Below are positions 46,501-50,979 of a stretch of DNA of 64,000 nt, in pieces. The DNA is from Cynocephalus volans. Its lineage: Eukaryota; Chordata; Mammalia; Dermoptera; Cynocephalidae. A model generated the notes under the pieces. The model was given only the letters and a program-made list of their open reading frames with translations. It was not told where the DNA came from and made no database searches. Made by a program: the position numbers and the translations under genes. Location: positions 26,763,864 through 26,827,863 of the forward strand of contig NC_084465.1 of assembly GCF_027409185.1 (NCBI RefSeq), read 5' to 3'. Position 1 is the stretch's first letter, and each line of letters opens with the position of its first letter.

Positions 46501-46563
46501 GCCTCCGTTGCCGTTCCCATTGGCTGGCGGGCCCCCGAGCCCGGGCGCCGCGGGGTCCTCCAT
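5734..46563 (-). CDS. STRIP2: STRIP2, complete 21-exon coding region (gene-level entry)
   Basis: Striatin-interacting protein 2 (FAM40B), a cytoplasmic scaffold of the STRIPAK complex, which joins PP2A to striatins, MOB4 and GCKIII kinases and affects cell shape and the cytoskeleton. I translated 21 minus-strand blocks, each with a GT donor and AG acceptor. Joined lengths total 2505 nt: 834 codons and TGA, the length I recall for human STRIP2. Known family layout: N-terminal N1221-type helical region, then a C-terminal DUF3402 region. Visible landmarks: Gly/Asn-rich N-terminus (about residues 9-22), acidic run TEEEEE (about 371-376), PPPP (about 399-402), and the conserved C-terminus ending EELLQNH. 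STRIP1 is excluded because its N-terminus is proline-rich. No frameshift or premature stop was seen. The upstream neighbour on the same strand is AHCYL2. Confidence 0.96.
7387..7494 (+). mobile_element. CYN SINE monomer
   Basis: tRNA-Ile-like head ggctggccagttagctcact with B box ggttcggatcc and an A-rich tail. Target duplication aaattaacat at 7375-7384 and 7495-7504. Confidence 0.85.
7579..7770 (+). mobile_element. CYN SINE dimer with (CAAA)n tail
   Basis: Two tRNA-like units in tandem (gggccggcccgtggctcact, then gatggccagttgctcactgg), each with a B-box-like ggttcggatcc or gggttaagatc, then a (CAAA)n tail at 7737-7770. Flanked by agaacattttggg on both sides. Confidence 0.85.
7784..7899 (+). 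mobile_element. CYN SINE monomer abutting the dimer
   Basis: Starts gctgtgtggtcagcttactt right after the dimer's duplicated target and ends in an A/C-rich tail. It is followed by a third copy of cattttggg at 7901-7909. Confidence 0.8.
8495..8699 (-). CDS. STRIP2: STRIP2 coding exon 20 (residues 684-752)
   Basis: Encodes [20 protein letters not shown] through NDDWAYGN, the most conserved part of the C-terminal domain. Acceptor caatgggcag, donor gtgagt. Confidence 0.97.
8869..8975 (+). mobile_element. CYN SINE monomer
   Basis: gggctgaccagtttagttca, A box ttcagttggttagag, B box ggtttcagatc, then an (A)nT tail. No clear target duplication. Confidence 0.8.
9287..9533 (+). repeat. direct repeat copy A
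   Basis: About 85-88% identical by eye to 11368-11616. Both share ttaatgggcatttaggttgt, then an unusual 3' part (gcatcatttgggatg, tgactgtaatccaaataaca) and gactggtgagtaat. Confidence 0.7.
9689..9793 (-). CDS. STRIP2: STRIP2 coding exon 19 (residues 649-683)
   Basis: Encodes [20 protein letters not shown] through KWKHSRTM. Acceptor ttattacag, donor gtaagt. Separated from exon 18 by the longest intron (8.3 kb). Confidence 0.96.
10363..10500 (+). repeat. inverted repeat, left arm
   Basis: Its reverse complement matches 11711-11838 at roughly 88% by eye, including gtttctatgagtagatacct. One ~9-15 nt gap separates two matching blocks. Confidence 0.75.
11368..11616 (+). repeat. direct repeat copy B
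   Basis: Partner of 9287-9533, 2.1 kb away and on the other side of exon 19. The first half resembles an L1-type sequence; the second half is not one I recognise. Confidence 0.7.
11711..11838 (-). repeat. inverted repeat, right arm
   Basis: Partner of 10363-10500 with about 1.2 kb between the arms, all inside intron 18. In the pre-mRNA the arms could pair. Confidence 0.75.
12281..12411. mobile_element. mariner-like MITE copy 1, with internal insert
   Basis: Inverted ends TACAAGGGTACTTTAAAAAG and CTTTTTGAAGTACCCTTGTA. The centre carries ~40 extra nt (cggtcagctgcaaaaaaaag...) absent from the other two copies. Confidence 0.75.
18087..18153 (-). CDS. STRIP2: STRIP2 coding exon 18 (residues 626-648)
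   Basis: Encodes [20 protein letters not shown] then SL. Acceptor cttgcag, donor gtaagc. The Ser codon is split AG|C with exon 17. Confidence 0.95.
19752..19945 (-). repeat. MIR
   Basis: Reads gatgaaaacactgtggctca, then acatagctagcaaatggcag and aggaatccaggtctcatgac, the MIR core in reverse. Confidence 0.65.
20225..20400 (+). repeat. MIR
   Basis: Reads aattaacctctctgaatttg, aaaatgagaataaaagttat and gagaagattaaatgaaataa, matching the MIR middle. Confidence 0.6.
20806..20906 (-). CDS. STRIP2: STRIP2 coding exon 17 (residues 593-626)
   Basis: Encodes [20 protein letters not shown] through SYITAKN. Acceptor tttaattcag, donor gtatgg. Confidence 0.96.
22538..22820 (+). repeat. MIR interrupted by a CYN SINE
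   Basis: ttcttagcctcagtttcctc and acctacctcatagggtttag before the SINE, gagataattaaataaggccc and gggtgctgggaacattacag after it. Confidence 0.65.
22629..22735 (-). mobile_element. CYN SINE monomer inside a MIR
   Basis: Minus-oriented: T-rich tail, ttgctgaccgatacagggac, B-box complement gactgaacc, A-box complement ctctaaccaactgagctaac. Confidence 0.8.
22890..23215 (+). repeat. L2 fragment
   Basis: L2-type 3' sequence: tcctgtcttccttccctgac, gtcacctcttcacctcgag, then aaaacttcaaggcccttaag. Confidence 0.5.
23382..23413 (-). pseudogene. truncated U2 snRNA retropseudogene (first 32 nt)
   Basis: The minus strand begins ATCGCTTCTCGGCCTTTTGG and continues through the U2 5' end to about nt 32, where it stops. 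It is flanked by the 19-bp repeat gatatctgcacctttctag (23363-23381 and 23411-23429), whose right copy overlaps the U2 start by 3 nt. There is no poly-A tail. Too short to be functional. Confidence 0.85.
23621..23747 (-). CDS. STRIP2: STRIP2 coding exon 16 (residues 550-592)
   Basis: Encodes [20 protein letters not shown] through a hydrophobic Leu run to KLNHIYQ. Acceptor cattgtag, donor gtgagg. Confidence 0.96.
24205..24302 (-). CDS. STRIP2: STRIP2 coding exon 15 (residues 518-550)
   Basis: Encodes [20 protein letters not shown] through LPEEM. Acceptor cttcctag, donor gtgagtg. This block is nearly invariant between STRIP1 and STRIP2. Confidence 0.96.
24681..25127 (+). mobile_element. full-length MaLR solo LTR (MST/MLT1-like)
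   Basis: Starts TGTAGTGGGTTGAATTATGT and ends ACTAATACA, flanked by GCTAT at 24676-24680 and 25128-25132. Contains the family's 'aataaatttt' polyadenylation signal and 'cccagcttcagaaactgtaa'. A (TC)n expansion sits at 24925-24955. Confidence 0.8.
24925..24955. repeat. (TC)n microsatellite
   Basis: About 15 TC units inside the MaLR LTR. Confidence 0.95.
25445..25519 (-). CDS. STRIP2: STRIP2 coding exon 14 (residues 493-517)
   Basis: Encodes [20 protein letters not shown] then LPQYM. Acceptor ctaccacag, donor gtaagg. 25 codons, phase 0. Confidence 0.96.
25600..25775 (+). repeat. MIR
   Basis: Reads ctgagagtcagatctaggtt, gccactt-like gacttgctacatgacc, then gtcaccttgcctctctgagt. Confidence 0.6.
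26780..28335 (+). repeat. long L2 LINE fragment
   Basis: An approximately 1.5 kb pyrimidine-rich stretch with L2 hallmarks: ctggtgtgccccagggc (reverse-transcriptase region), ctcttgatattcctcccc, agatcatgtcacccccctcc, tttcttcactgtatctacc and a 3' end at aatgagctgaatgaatg. Broken open reading frames only. It almost fills intron 13. Confidence 0.75.
28408..28479 (-). CDS. STRIP2: STRIP2 coding exon 13 (residues 469-492)
   Basis: Encodes [20 protein letters not shown] then PMSL. Acceptor cttcaccag, donor gtaagc. A long L2 fragment ends about 70 bp away in the following intron. Confidence 0.95.
29013..29110 (+). mobile_element. CYN SINE monomer
   Basis: gctggctggtcagctcagtt, gaccacagtattgtaacacc, aaggtcaagggtttggat, poly-A at 29097-29109. 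It sits at the end of a purine-rich tract (28915-29010). Confidence 0.85.
29319..29382 (-). CDS. STRIP2: STRIP2 coding exon 12 (residues 447-468)
   Basis: Encodes [20 protein letters not shown] then Q. Acceptor tttcacag, donor gtgacc (weak). The block LPRPIHES is strongly conserved in the family. Confidence 0.95.
29780..29910 (+). repeat. MIR-like repeat
   Basis: Contains ttagagcagaaagggcccct, agggaccatctaatccaac and aaggaaactcagggaaatg, a common old-SINE pattern. Confidence 0.5.
30102..30167 (-). CDS. STRIP2: STRIP2 coding exon 11 (residues 425-447)
   Basis: Encodes [20 protein letters not shown] then G. Acceptor cctctcag, donor gtaagtg. Codons split at both ends rebuild Arg and Gln. Confidence 0.95.
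30413..30648 (-). CDS. STRIP2: STRIP2 coding exon 10 (residues 347-425)
   Basis: Encodes [20 protein letters not shown], the acidic run TEEEEE, the VPPPP segment, and GLPWAPKV. This is the low-complexity linker between the two conserved halves. Acceptor cccccag, donor gtgggt. Confidence 0.96.
30649..31861 (-). other. STRIP2: STRIP2 intron 9
   Basis: Contains a short L1-like AT-rich tail (about 31090-31265). Otherwise nothing recognised. Confidence 0.45.
31862..32065 (-). CDS. STRIP2: STRIP2 coding exon 9 (residues 279-346)
   Basis: Encodes [20 protein letters not shown] through the basic stretch [10 protein letters not shown]. Acceptor gctcctcag, donor gtatgg. 68 codons in phase 0. Confidence 0.96.
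32066..33004 (-). other. STRIP2: STRIP2 intron 8
   Basis: A reverse MIR-like piece at about 32590-32715 (cagctggagaaactgaggca). Nothing else recognised. Confidence 0.45.
33005..33132 (-). CDS. STRIP2: STRIP2 coding exon 8 (residues 236-278)
   Basis: Encodes [20 protein letters not shown] through [12 protein letters not shown]. Acceptor cattcctcag, donor gtgagta. Confidence 0.96.
33133..33768 (-). other. STRIP2: STRIP2 intron 7
   Basis: MIR-like end around 33510-33660 (aatcaaggaaaccaaggct) and an A-run at 33663-33680. Confidence 0.4.
33769..33875 (-). CDS. STRIP2: STRIP2 coding exon 7 (residues 200-236)
   Basis: Encodes [20 protein letters not shown] through FRTEL. Acceptor ccccag, donor gtaaga. 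The Ser codon is split with exon 8 (A|GC). Confidence 0.96.
34083..34151 (-). CDS. STRIP2: STRIP2 coding exon 6 (residues 177-200)
   Basis: Encodes [20 protein letters not shown] then EL. Acceptor catggcag, donor gtgagt. The Arg codon is split with exon 7 (CG|G). Confidence 0.95.
34152..34948 (-). other. STRIP2: STRIP2 intron 5
   Basis: No repeat, RNA gene or coding segment recognised. Confidence 0.4.
34949..35069 (-). CDS. STRIP2: STRIP2 coding exon 5 (residues 137-177)
   Basis: Encodes [20 protein letters not shown] through LLHMEI. Acceptor tcttttag, donor gtgaga. The Asp codon is split with exon 6 (GA|C). Confidence 0.96.
35283..35720 (-). mobile_element. possible LTR element in intron 4
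   Basis: On the minus strand it ends with aataaactacctgtacttga, then ctgtttctgggggaacccaa, a pattern typical of old LTRs. Family uncertain. Confidence 0.4.
36300..36434 (-). CDS. STRIP2: STRIP2 coding exon 4 (residues 92-136)
   Basis: Encodes [20 protein letters not shown] and onward to ARAVLYLAQ. Acceptor atccctag, donor gtgagtgag. Part of the N-terminal helical STRIP domain. Confidence 0.96.
36817..36992 (-). mobile_element. CYN SINE dimer
   Basis: Minus-oriented two-unit SINE with poly-T at left. Perfect 17-bp target duplication gacacaagacactttct at 36800-36816 and 36993-37009, so a relatively recent insertion. Confidence 0.9.
37604..37678 (-). CDS. STRIP2: STRIP2 coding exon 3 (residues 67-91)
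   Basis: Encodes [20 protein letters not shown] then DFKTQ. Acceptor cttaccacag; the donor gtgatcc is weak (no A at +4/G at +5). Confidence 0.94.
38366..38407. repeat. (AC)n microsatellite
   Basis: 21 uninterrupted AC units followed by a short (TC)n run. Confidence 0.97.
38750..38852 (+). mobile_element. CYN SINE monomer
   Basis: ggggctggccagttagctaa, B box gggttcggatcc, C-rich tail. Perfect 15-bp target duplication aaagagtagagcacc at 38735-38749 and 38853-38867. Confidence 0.88.
38930..39790 (+). repeat. L1-type LINE fragment
   Basis: Carries the pattern tttatccattcctttactaa, gggcattttaggttgttttc, gtagaattgctgggtaataa and catgcctagcagtgtataa, typical of old mammalian L1 3' regions. Confidence 0.55.
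39801..39893. mobile_element. mariner-like MITE copy 2
   Basis: TAAGGGTACTTCAAAAAGTT ... AACTTTTTGAAGTACCCTTT, a near-perfect ~28-bp inverted repeat around a short AT-rich core, next to TA-rich sequence as expected for Tc1/mariner. Confidence 0.8.
40376..40570 (+). repeat. purine-rich (GGA/GAA) tract
   Basis: Almost 200 bp of mostly G and A on the plus strand with few pyrimidines. Low-complexity; the long open frames on both strands here are compositional. Confidence 0.75.
40808..40877 (-). CDS. STRIP2: STRIP2 coding exon 2 (residues 44-66)
   Basis: Encodes [20 protein letters not shown] then ELS plus one base. Acceptor ccattacag, donor gtatgag. Phase 0 in, phase 1 out. The preceding intron 1 is about 5.6 kb. 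Confidence 0.95.
41700..42370 (+). mobile_element. old ERV-type LTR in intron 1
   Basis: Includes gccccagagagggcatggaa, tggctgttcctgagttgtat, gagttctgtgagtcattcta and ggacatccagttggtgtcag, a word order I associate with old mammalian ERV LTRs. Exact family not certain. Confidence 0.5.
42371..42525 (+). repeat. MIR
   Basis: cagttttcttatctgtaaaa, agggtccttgtaagaaggac, taaatgagttaacttagg, cttagcatactgcctagcat. Confidence 0.65.
42809..42963 (-). mobile_element. GC-rich CYN-like SINE with extra 3' sequence
   Basis: Minus-oriented, GC-rich body (42843-42963) with tRNA-like gggccgagcccgtggcgcac start and poly-A tail. The repeat ccgtatgaatatttt occurs at 42764-42778 and 42964-42978; 30 nt of unrelated sequence (42779-42808) lies between the left copy and the poly-T, so the tail appears to carry a transduced segment. 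It splits an L1-like fragment (42545-43090). Confidence 0.7.
43299..43375 (+). mobile_element. 3' fragment of a CYN SINE with C-run
   Basis: cagatcctcttaccggccag followed by a long C-run (43322-43341) and an A-rich tail. The 5' half is missing. Confidence 0.55.
43426..43502. repeat. (CA)n microsatellite, about 38 units
   Basis: Uninterrupted for 77 bp, between two SINE pieces. Likely polymorphic. Confidence 0.98.
43507..43606 (-). mobile_element. CYN SINE monomer
   Basis: ttggcagctggccagtacag, B-box complement gatctgaaccc, A-box complement gctctaaccaatttagtaac. Confidence 0.82.
44510..44690 (+). repeat. L2 3' end
   Basis: gaatgttagctccacaaagg, cagtgcctgacatatagaaa, ttgatgaattaatgaatga. Confidence 0.7.
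45033..45495 (-). repeat. MIR split by a CYN dimer
   Basis: ccattttccagatgaagaaa and ggagctcagagagttagtg before the SINE; cagaatagtaagtggtgggg and ctgagattcaagacctggtc after it. Confidence 0.75.
45241..45409 (+). mobile_element. CYN SINE dimer inside a MIR
   Basis: ggggccggcccgtggctcat start, second unit gatggccggttcgctcactg, poly-A tail. Flanked by aaaagtcaca copies (45225-45234 and near 45407-45416). Confidence 0.88.
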
Positions 46564-47100
46564 GCCGGTGCCCAGCGGCTGCCCAACGGCTGCCCGCAGC
46601 GGCTCAGCCCTCTCTGCCCCGGGCGAGCCGGCCGCCGCGCGCCCGAAGTCAGGCCCCGCCCCTCCACCATTATTGGCTGCTGCCCCCTCCGCAGCCCCGC
46701 CCTGCGGCGCGATTGGCTGCTCGACCGAGCGGGACTCGAGGAGGTGGGGGCTCATTCAGGGATTTTTTTTCTTTTTCCTTTCAGTCTTGCGGCGTTACGG
46801 GTAGCCAGAGACTTCGAGGTTGGCTCCCGGCTGCACCTCCCGAATTCTGGACCTTGAGCTCAGGAGGTTATCGCTTTGCTTCTCGGTGTCCCTCAGCACT
46901 CACCCCCTCCCAGGCGGGAGCTCTAGTCTCCGCCCCCTGCTCCACTGCAGTCTCCGTTTCCCCGTTACGACAGACCCGGACCCCCAAATCCTGGCTCCTG
47001 CACACATCCCCCATCCCGCTTAGTCGAGGGATGGCACCGCCGGTGGCCAGGGACATCGCAGGAGACGAGAGACTCGCCCTGTCGGGAAGCTGAGATTTCT
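45860..47100 (-). promoter_or_regulatory. STRIP2: CpG island promoter of STRIP2
   Basis: A sharply GC- and CpG-rich block in an otherwise AT-rich window, covering STRIP2 exon 1. On the minus strand CAGCCAAT occurs twice upstream of the ATG (46563), at about 46707-46714 and 46671-46678, with GC boxes nearby (46652-46665, about 46695). No TATA box was seen. The CCAAT spacing suggests a start site around 46600-46640 (inference). The CCAAT-like site at 46518-46525 is inside the coding exon. Confidence 0.85.
46435..46563 (-). CDS. STRIP2: STRIP2 coding exon 1 (residues 1-43)
   Basis: Starts [18 protein letters not shown] and ends RRESE before the donor gtgagg. The ATG at 46563-46561 has G at -3 and G at +4, a good Kozak context. 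The frame stays open upstream to another ATG at 46755, but CCAAT boxes lie between the two, so the inner ATG is preferred. The exon lies in the CpG island. Confidence 0.95.
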
Positions 47101-48227
47101 GGAGAGAACGCATCTCGCCCGGAAGGAGGGCTTGAGTGGGAGAATGGGGGTTGAGGGGTGGGATGGGAGCGTTTTAACTTCACTGAAATTGCTGATGCCC
47201 CTGAAGGCTGCTCCTGGTCATCTGCCCTTCCTTGCCGTAGTGGGCACCTTCCTCGTGATGTGAGCTGGGGAGTAAATGTATGGAGAGAAAGTCCCTATCC
47301 TCATCCGCTCTCCCGTCCTTTCCTTCCTTCATCTTTCCTTTCTAAGATCCTTCCTAAGAATTCAGTGTTACTGGGGGGAAGCGAGGCTGTATGGTATGTC
47401 CTCTCCTTTTTAAATCTAAAAAGCAGCTTGCAATAAGTTTTTAGGAAGTCTGGCTTGGTAATAGAAACACCAAACAAGCAGGCTGAGGGTGAACGGGTGG
47501 ACCAAATCGCTTTCCACAGCCTTGTTGCTTTAGGAAGGGGGTTGGGGGGATTGTAGTACTGCCCGTCCAGCCATTGCACTACACGCTTTCCAGATATCAT
47601 ATCATACCTCTCTTGACAGGTTATTTTCAATAATCCAATGTTACTGATGAAGAAATCAGGACTCATAGACATTACTCCTTGCAGTTCCCAAAGTATCATA
47701 TATTCTGTCTTGTCTGTGTCTTGCATATGCTACTCTGTCTGCAGGAAACTTCCTGTTCTCTTGGTTGACTCCTATTCTTCCTTAAAGATTCTAGTTAGTT
47801 ATCACCTCCTCCTGAAAGCCTTGCTTTGACCCTGTTCAACCCATTCAGGCTGTGTTGGTGTCAAGCCAACTCTGCCTGGATCCAAAATCCTAAAATTTTC
47901 CACTATATCCCCAAAGCAAGGGGCCCAAAGGAATTACTCCCCCTTCCCATATCTTAGGGACAATTGTGTCCCTTCCTTACCATATCTTTCCCTCACTCTT
48001 CCCTCTGCTAGTTAGTAGATGACAGATCAAGGCAGACTTGAGAGAGAGTACTCCTTGGAGCTTTCTGAGTTCCTTTCTCTCTCTGGTCCCCAACATCTCC
48101 TTACTGTCCCCACCCATCTTCCCTCTCCTCTCCCATTCCCATCCCTACCCTAATTTGGATATAAGCTCCTTGAAAGTAGGGCCACGTTTCACTCATTTTT
48201 ATATGCCTCATTTATGTATGTTTAACA

Positions 48228-48446
48228 CAAGGTTTCACAACCTTTGTACTATTGACAGTTTGGACTGAAAGATTATTTACTGTAGGGGGCTATCCCATTC
48301 ATTGTAGGATATTTAACAGAATCCTTGGCCTCTCCTCGATAGATGCCAGTAGTACCCTCCCCCTAGTTGTGACAACCAAAATTGTCTCCAGATATTACAA
48401 AATGTCCCCTGGGGGGCAAAACCTCCAGTTGAGATCCACTGGTTTA
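48228..48446 (-). mobile_element. MER5A (hAT-Charlie MITE)
   Basis: Reads caacctttgtactattgaca, ctatcccattcattgtagga, gatgccagtagtaccctccc, aaatgtcccctggggggcaa, gttgagatccactgg: MER5A in reverse. Confidence 0.85.
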
Positions 48447-49509
48447 CAGAATTGATATGAATGCCCAAGAAAGTCCCTGGCTCAAGGCCTAAATGATTTG
48501 ATTTTGGAATATTTTTCAGGGTATAACTTGTTAAACTCTTAAAAATTTACACTCTCCTTTAAAATGCACAACCCACACATAGCTCATCACTGCTTCAGTG
48601 TGGTAAACCTGCTATAGCACAGCCCATTGGGGTTTCTTAATAAAAAGAATTCATTATTCTGCCTTTGTTCTTCCTCATACCTCTCCTGCTAAGCGGTCAG
48701 AGCTCTAGGATTGACAGGCCCAGAACTTCATATTTTTTTGTGAGCCTAGTCCATCAGCAGGATCCCCAACAGTGGCGGCAGAAAGAAGTGGCCAGTTTTG
48801 AGGCATTGTTCCTTTTCATGCCTATCCCTAGGGCAAAGGGTAGAGACTGATCCTTGATTGGAAGTAGGACTGAGGATAGCTCTCAGTCCTCCCTTTGGCC
48901 TCTATCTCCCTTTGGCCTGTATCTAAAGCAAGCTGCTGAGCCTAGCGCTCCATCTGGCTTTACTTTCAGAGAAGGGATTGGAAAAATTGGTGCTTTGGAG
49001 ATCGCGAAGAATCAACATAAAGAGAGACCTCAATCCATGATCTTTTCCATACCCCAGTGGAAGATAGTGAAGATCAGACATTTATCTGTTCATTATAGGC
49101 CCAGATGTTCAGAACTTGTCCTAAGGAAGAAGATATCTGGAAACAACTTGAAGAAGTACAAGAAACTGGAGATTAACTGAAAAATTTTAAACCATAGGCC
49201 ATGGAATTGGCACATAGCTTCTTAGCTTATTTGTCAACAAAGGAGTAACAACTATCAATACCACTGATCACAGAGGCACCTGTAAGTATAGATGGGAGCT
49301 AATTAGTTAGGGCTGGTCTACAAGTCTTTCCATTTTGTGGAAATAGCTCCAATGCTGAGTTATTTTTAAATTTAAAGTTATTTAAAAACCTACACTACCA
49401 ATTTCCCTTGTCTCAAACCTAAGGTTTTGTCCAAAAACTCAGGCTGCTGGCAGAGAATTGGAGGTATAAATAGGTGTAGTAACAAGGATCAAACATACCC
49501 CTTTTCCCA

Positions 49510-49595
49510 TACTGGGGTACTTTAAAAAGTTTGTGGAAAAATAGAATTAAAAGATAATATGAATCTTTCCATTAACTTTTTGAAGTACCCTTATA
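49510..49595. mobile_element. mariner-like MITE copy 3
   Basis: GGGGTACTTTAAAAAGTTTG ... AACTTTTTGAAGTACCCTTA. Same family as the copies at 12281 and 39801, with an intact core. Confidence 0.8.
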
Positions 49596-49814
49596 TAAGC
49601 CTGCCACTTTAATTCACAGAGGTCAGATACTTGATTAAATAGACAGCACCTGACACTGAGAAAGCTTAAAAATAAGATGTAGGAAGTCTTAAGGTACATG
49701 GATTGTTGAGGATTATTAGGAAGCTAGGATAATATAGTAGAAAAAGGATAGAACACGCTCCTCTCCCCTGTAAAGGGTACATGTGGGTGTAATGATACAA
49801 TGAAGCCTGCAGAG

Positions 49815-50065
49815 CACTAGACTGAGACAAGGAATTATGTTTATGCAGTAAGCTGTGTGCCAGGTTCTGTAAGCAGCATTCTTTATGCATCAGGTCACTA
49901 AATCCTTACCCTAGAAAATAAGCATTATCTATTTCACGGGCAAGAAAACTGAGGCTGAGTAGTTATGTAAGTTGGCCAAGTCACACAGCTTGTAAATGGT
50001 AGAGCTGGGATTTGAACCCAGGTTAGCCTGATTCAAAGTTCAAGCTCTTTCCACAATACTGTGAG
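49815..50065 (-). repeat. MIR
   Basis: gctgtgtgccaggttctgta, aagaaaactgaggctgagta, gccaagtcacacagcttgta, gagctgggatttgaacccag, in reverse MIR order. Near full length. Confidence 0.8.
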
Positions 50066-50979
50066 GTGGAGACACTTGCATGGCAGTGGGCAGCTTAGGC
50101 TTACCCTGTGAGTCTGAAACTAAGACCCAGGCACCCAAGTTTCCATCTTTCACAAAAGAAGAGTCAAAGCCCTGCTGCAGGAGAGCAAATCCTGTCCCCT
50201 GATTCATGGGCTTCATTGCTAGCTGTTGCATTCTCCTCTTAACTAGAGTGGCACCAGCTTTGAGCTATTGCCAACTGCCTATACTATTCTAACCGTGACC
50301 CTTAGTTTAAATAAATAGAAGTCAAAGTGGCAGAAGATTCTAAGAGGGAATAAAACATCCTGCACACAGGATGTAGAACTAGTTTAAGTTGTCTAAAGGT
50401 GGCTATTAGAAAACTACCCAAAGATGGCTACGGTACTGGTAGTTGAGAAAGAACAGGCAGTTGGATTCATCCTCTGGTCACTGATTTAGTTAGGAAACCT
50501 GATTTAGAGACATACCACTCCTTGATTCATTTCTTTCTTCCCTTTGTCTGGCTGTAGTCAGGTTCTGGGTGTCAGGGTCCTTTGTTCCCATACTGCAGAG
50601 ATGCTGACTTCCTGTGCTGTCCAGCTAAGGGCAGCACAGAGGGCTTGGGGAACCTGAAACCATGCTTTAGCTTCTCTGTCTTAAGTCCATAGTCCTTAAC
50701 TCCCCAGGGTGGTGGTTCTGAGAAGGCAAGTTCTTTACAAAAACAGCCAGCGTGTATGTGTGTGTGTGTCTGAGGCAGAAGAACACATGATATTTTATTA
50801 GTGGAGTGGCCCAGCATGGAATAAGGGTCTGGTTAGGGTAATTCAAACATGCCTCTCGGTAACTGCTTCAACTTTTCACATCCTTGCCCTACAGCAGGCT
50901 CTCTAACTTTGTGCAGAGGCCTCTCTCATCTCTGAATTCCTAGTTCACAGAAACAAGAATACCCTGAAGACAAGAATAC

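Larger units (their letters stand above)
46564..50979. other. STRIP2-AHCYL2 intergenic region
   Basis: About 4.3 kb. After the CpG island it holds L2 fragments (about 47740-47850 and 48130-48210), MER5A (48228-48446), a MITE (49510-49595) and a MIR (49815-50065). 48450-49500 and 50070-50970 show nothing I recognise. Confidence 0.55.

Noticed and set aside
46161-47093. 310-codon plus-strand ORF as a protein gene
   Set aside because: It lies in a GC-rich island where stops are rare, overlaps STRIP2 exon 1 antisense, and has low-complexity Arg/Pro/Ala/Ser content with no recognisable domain.
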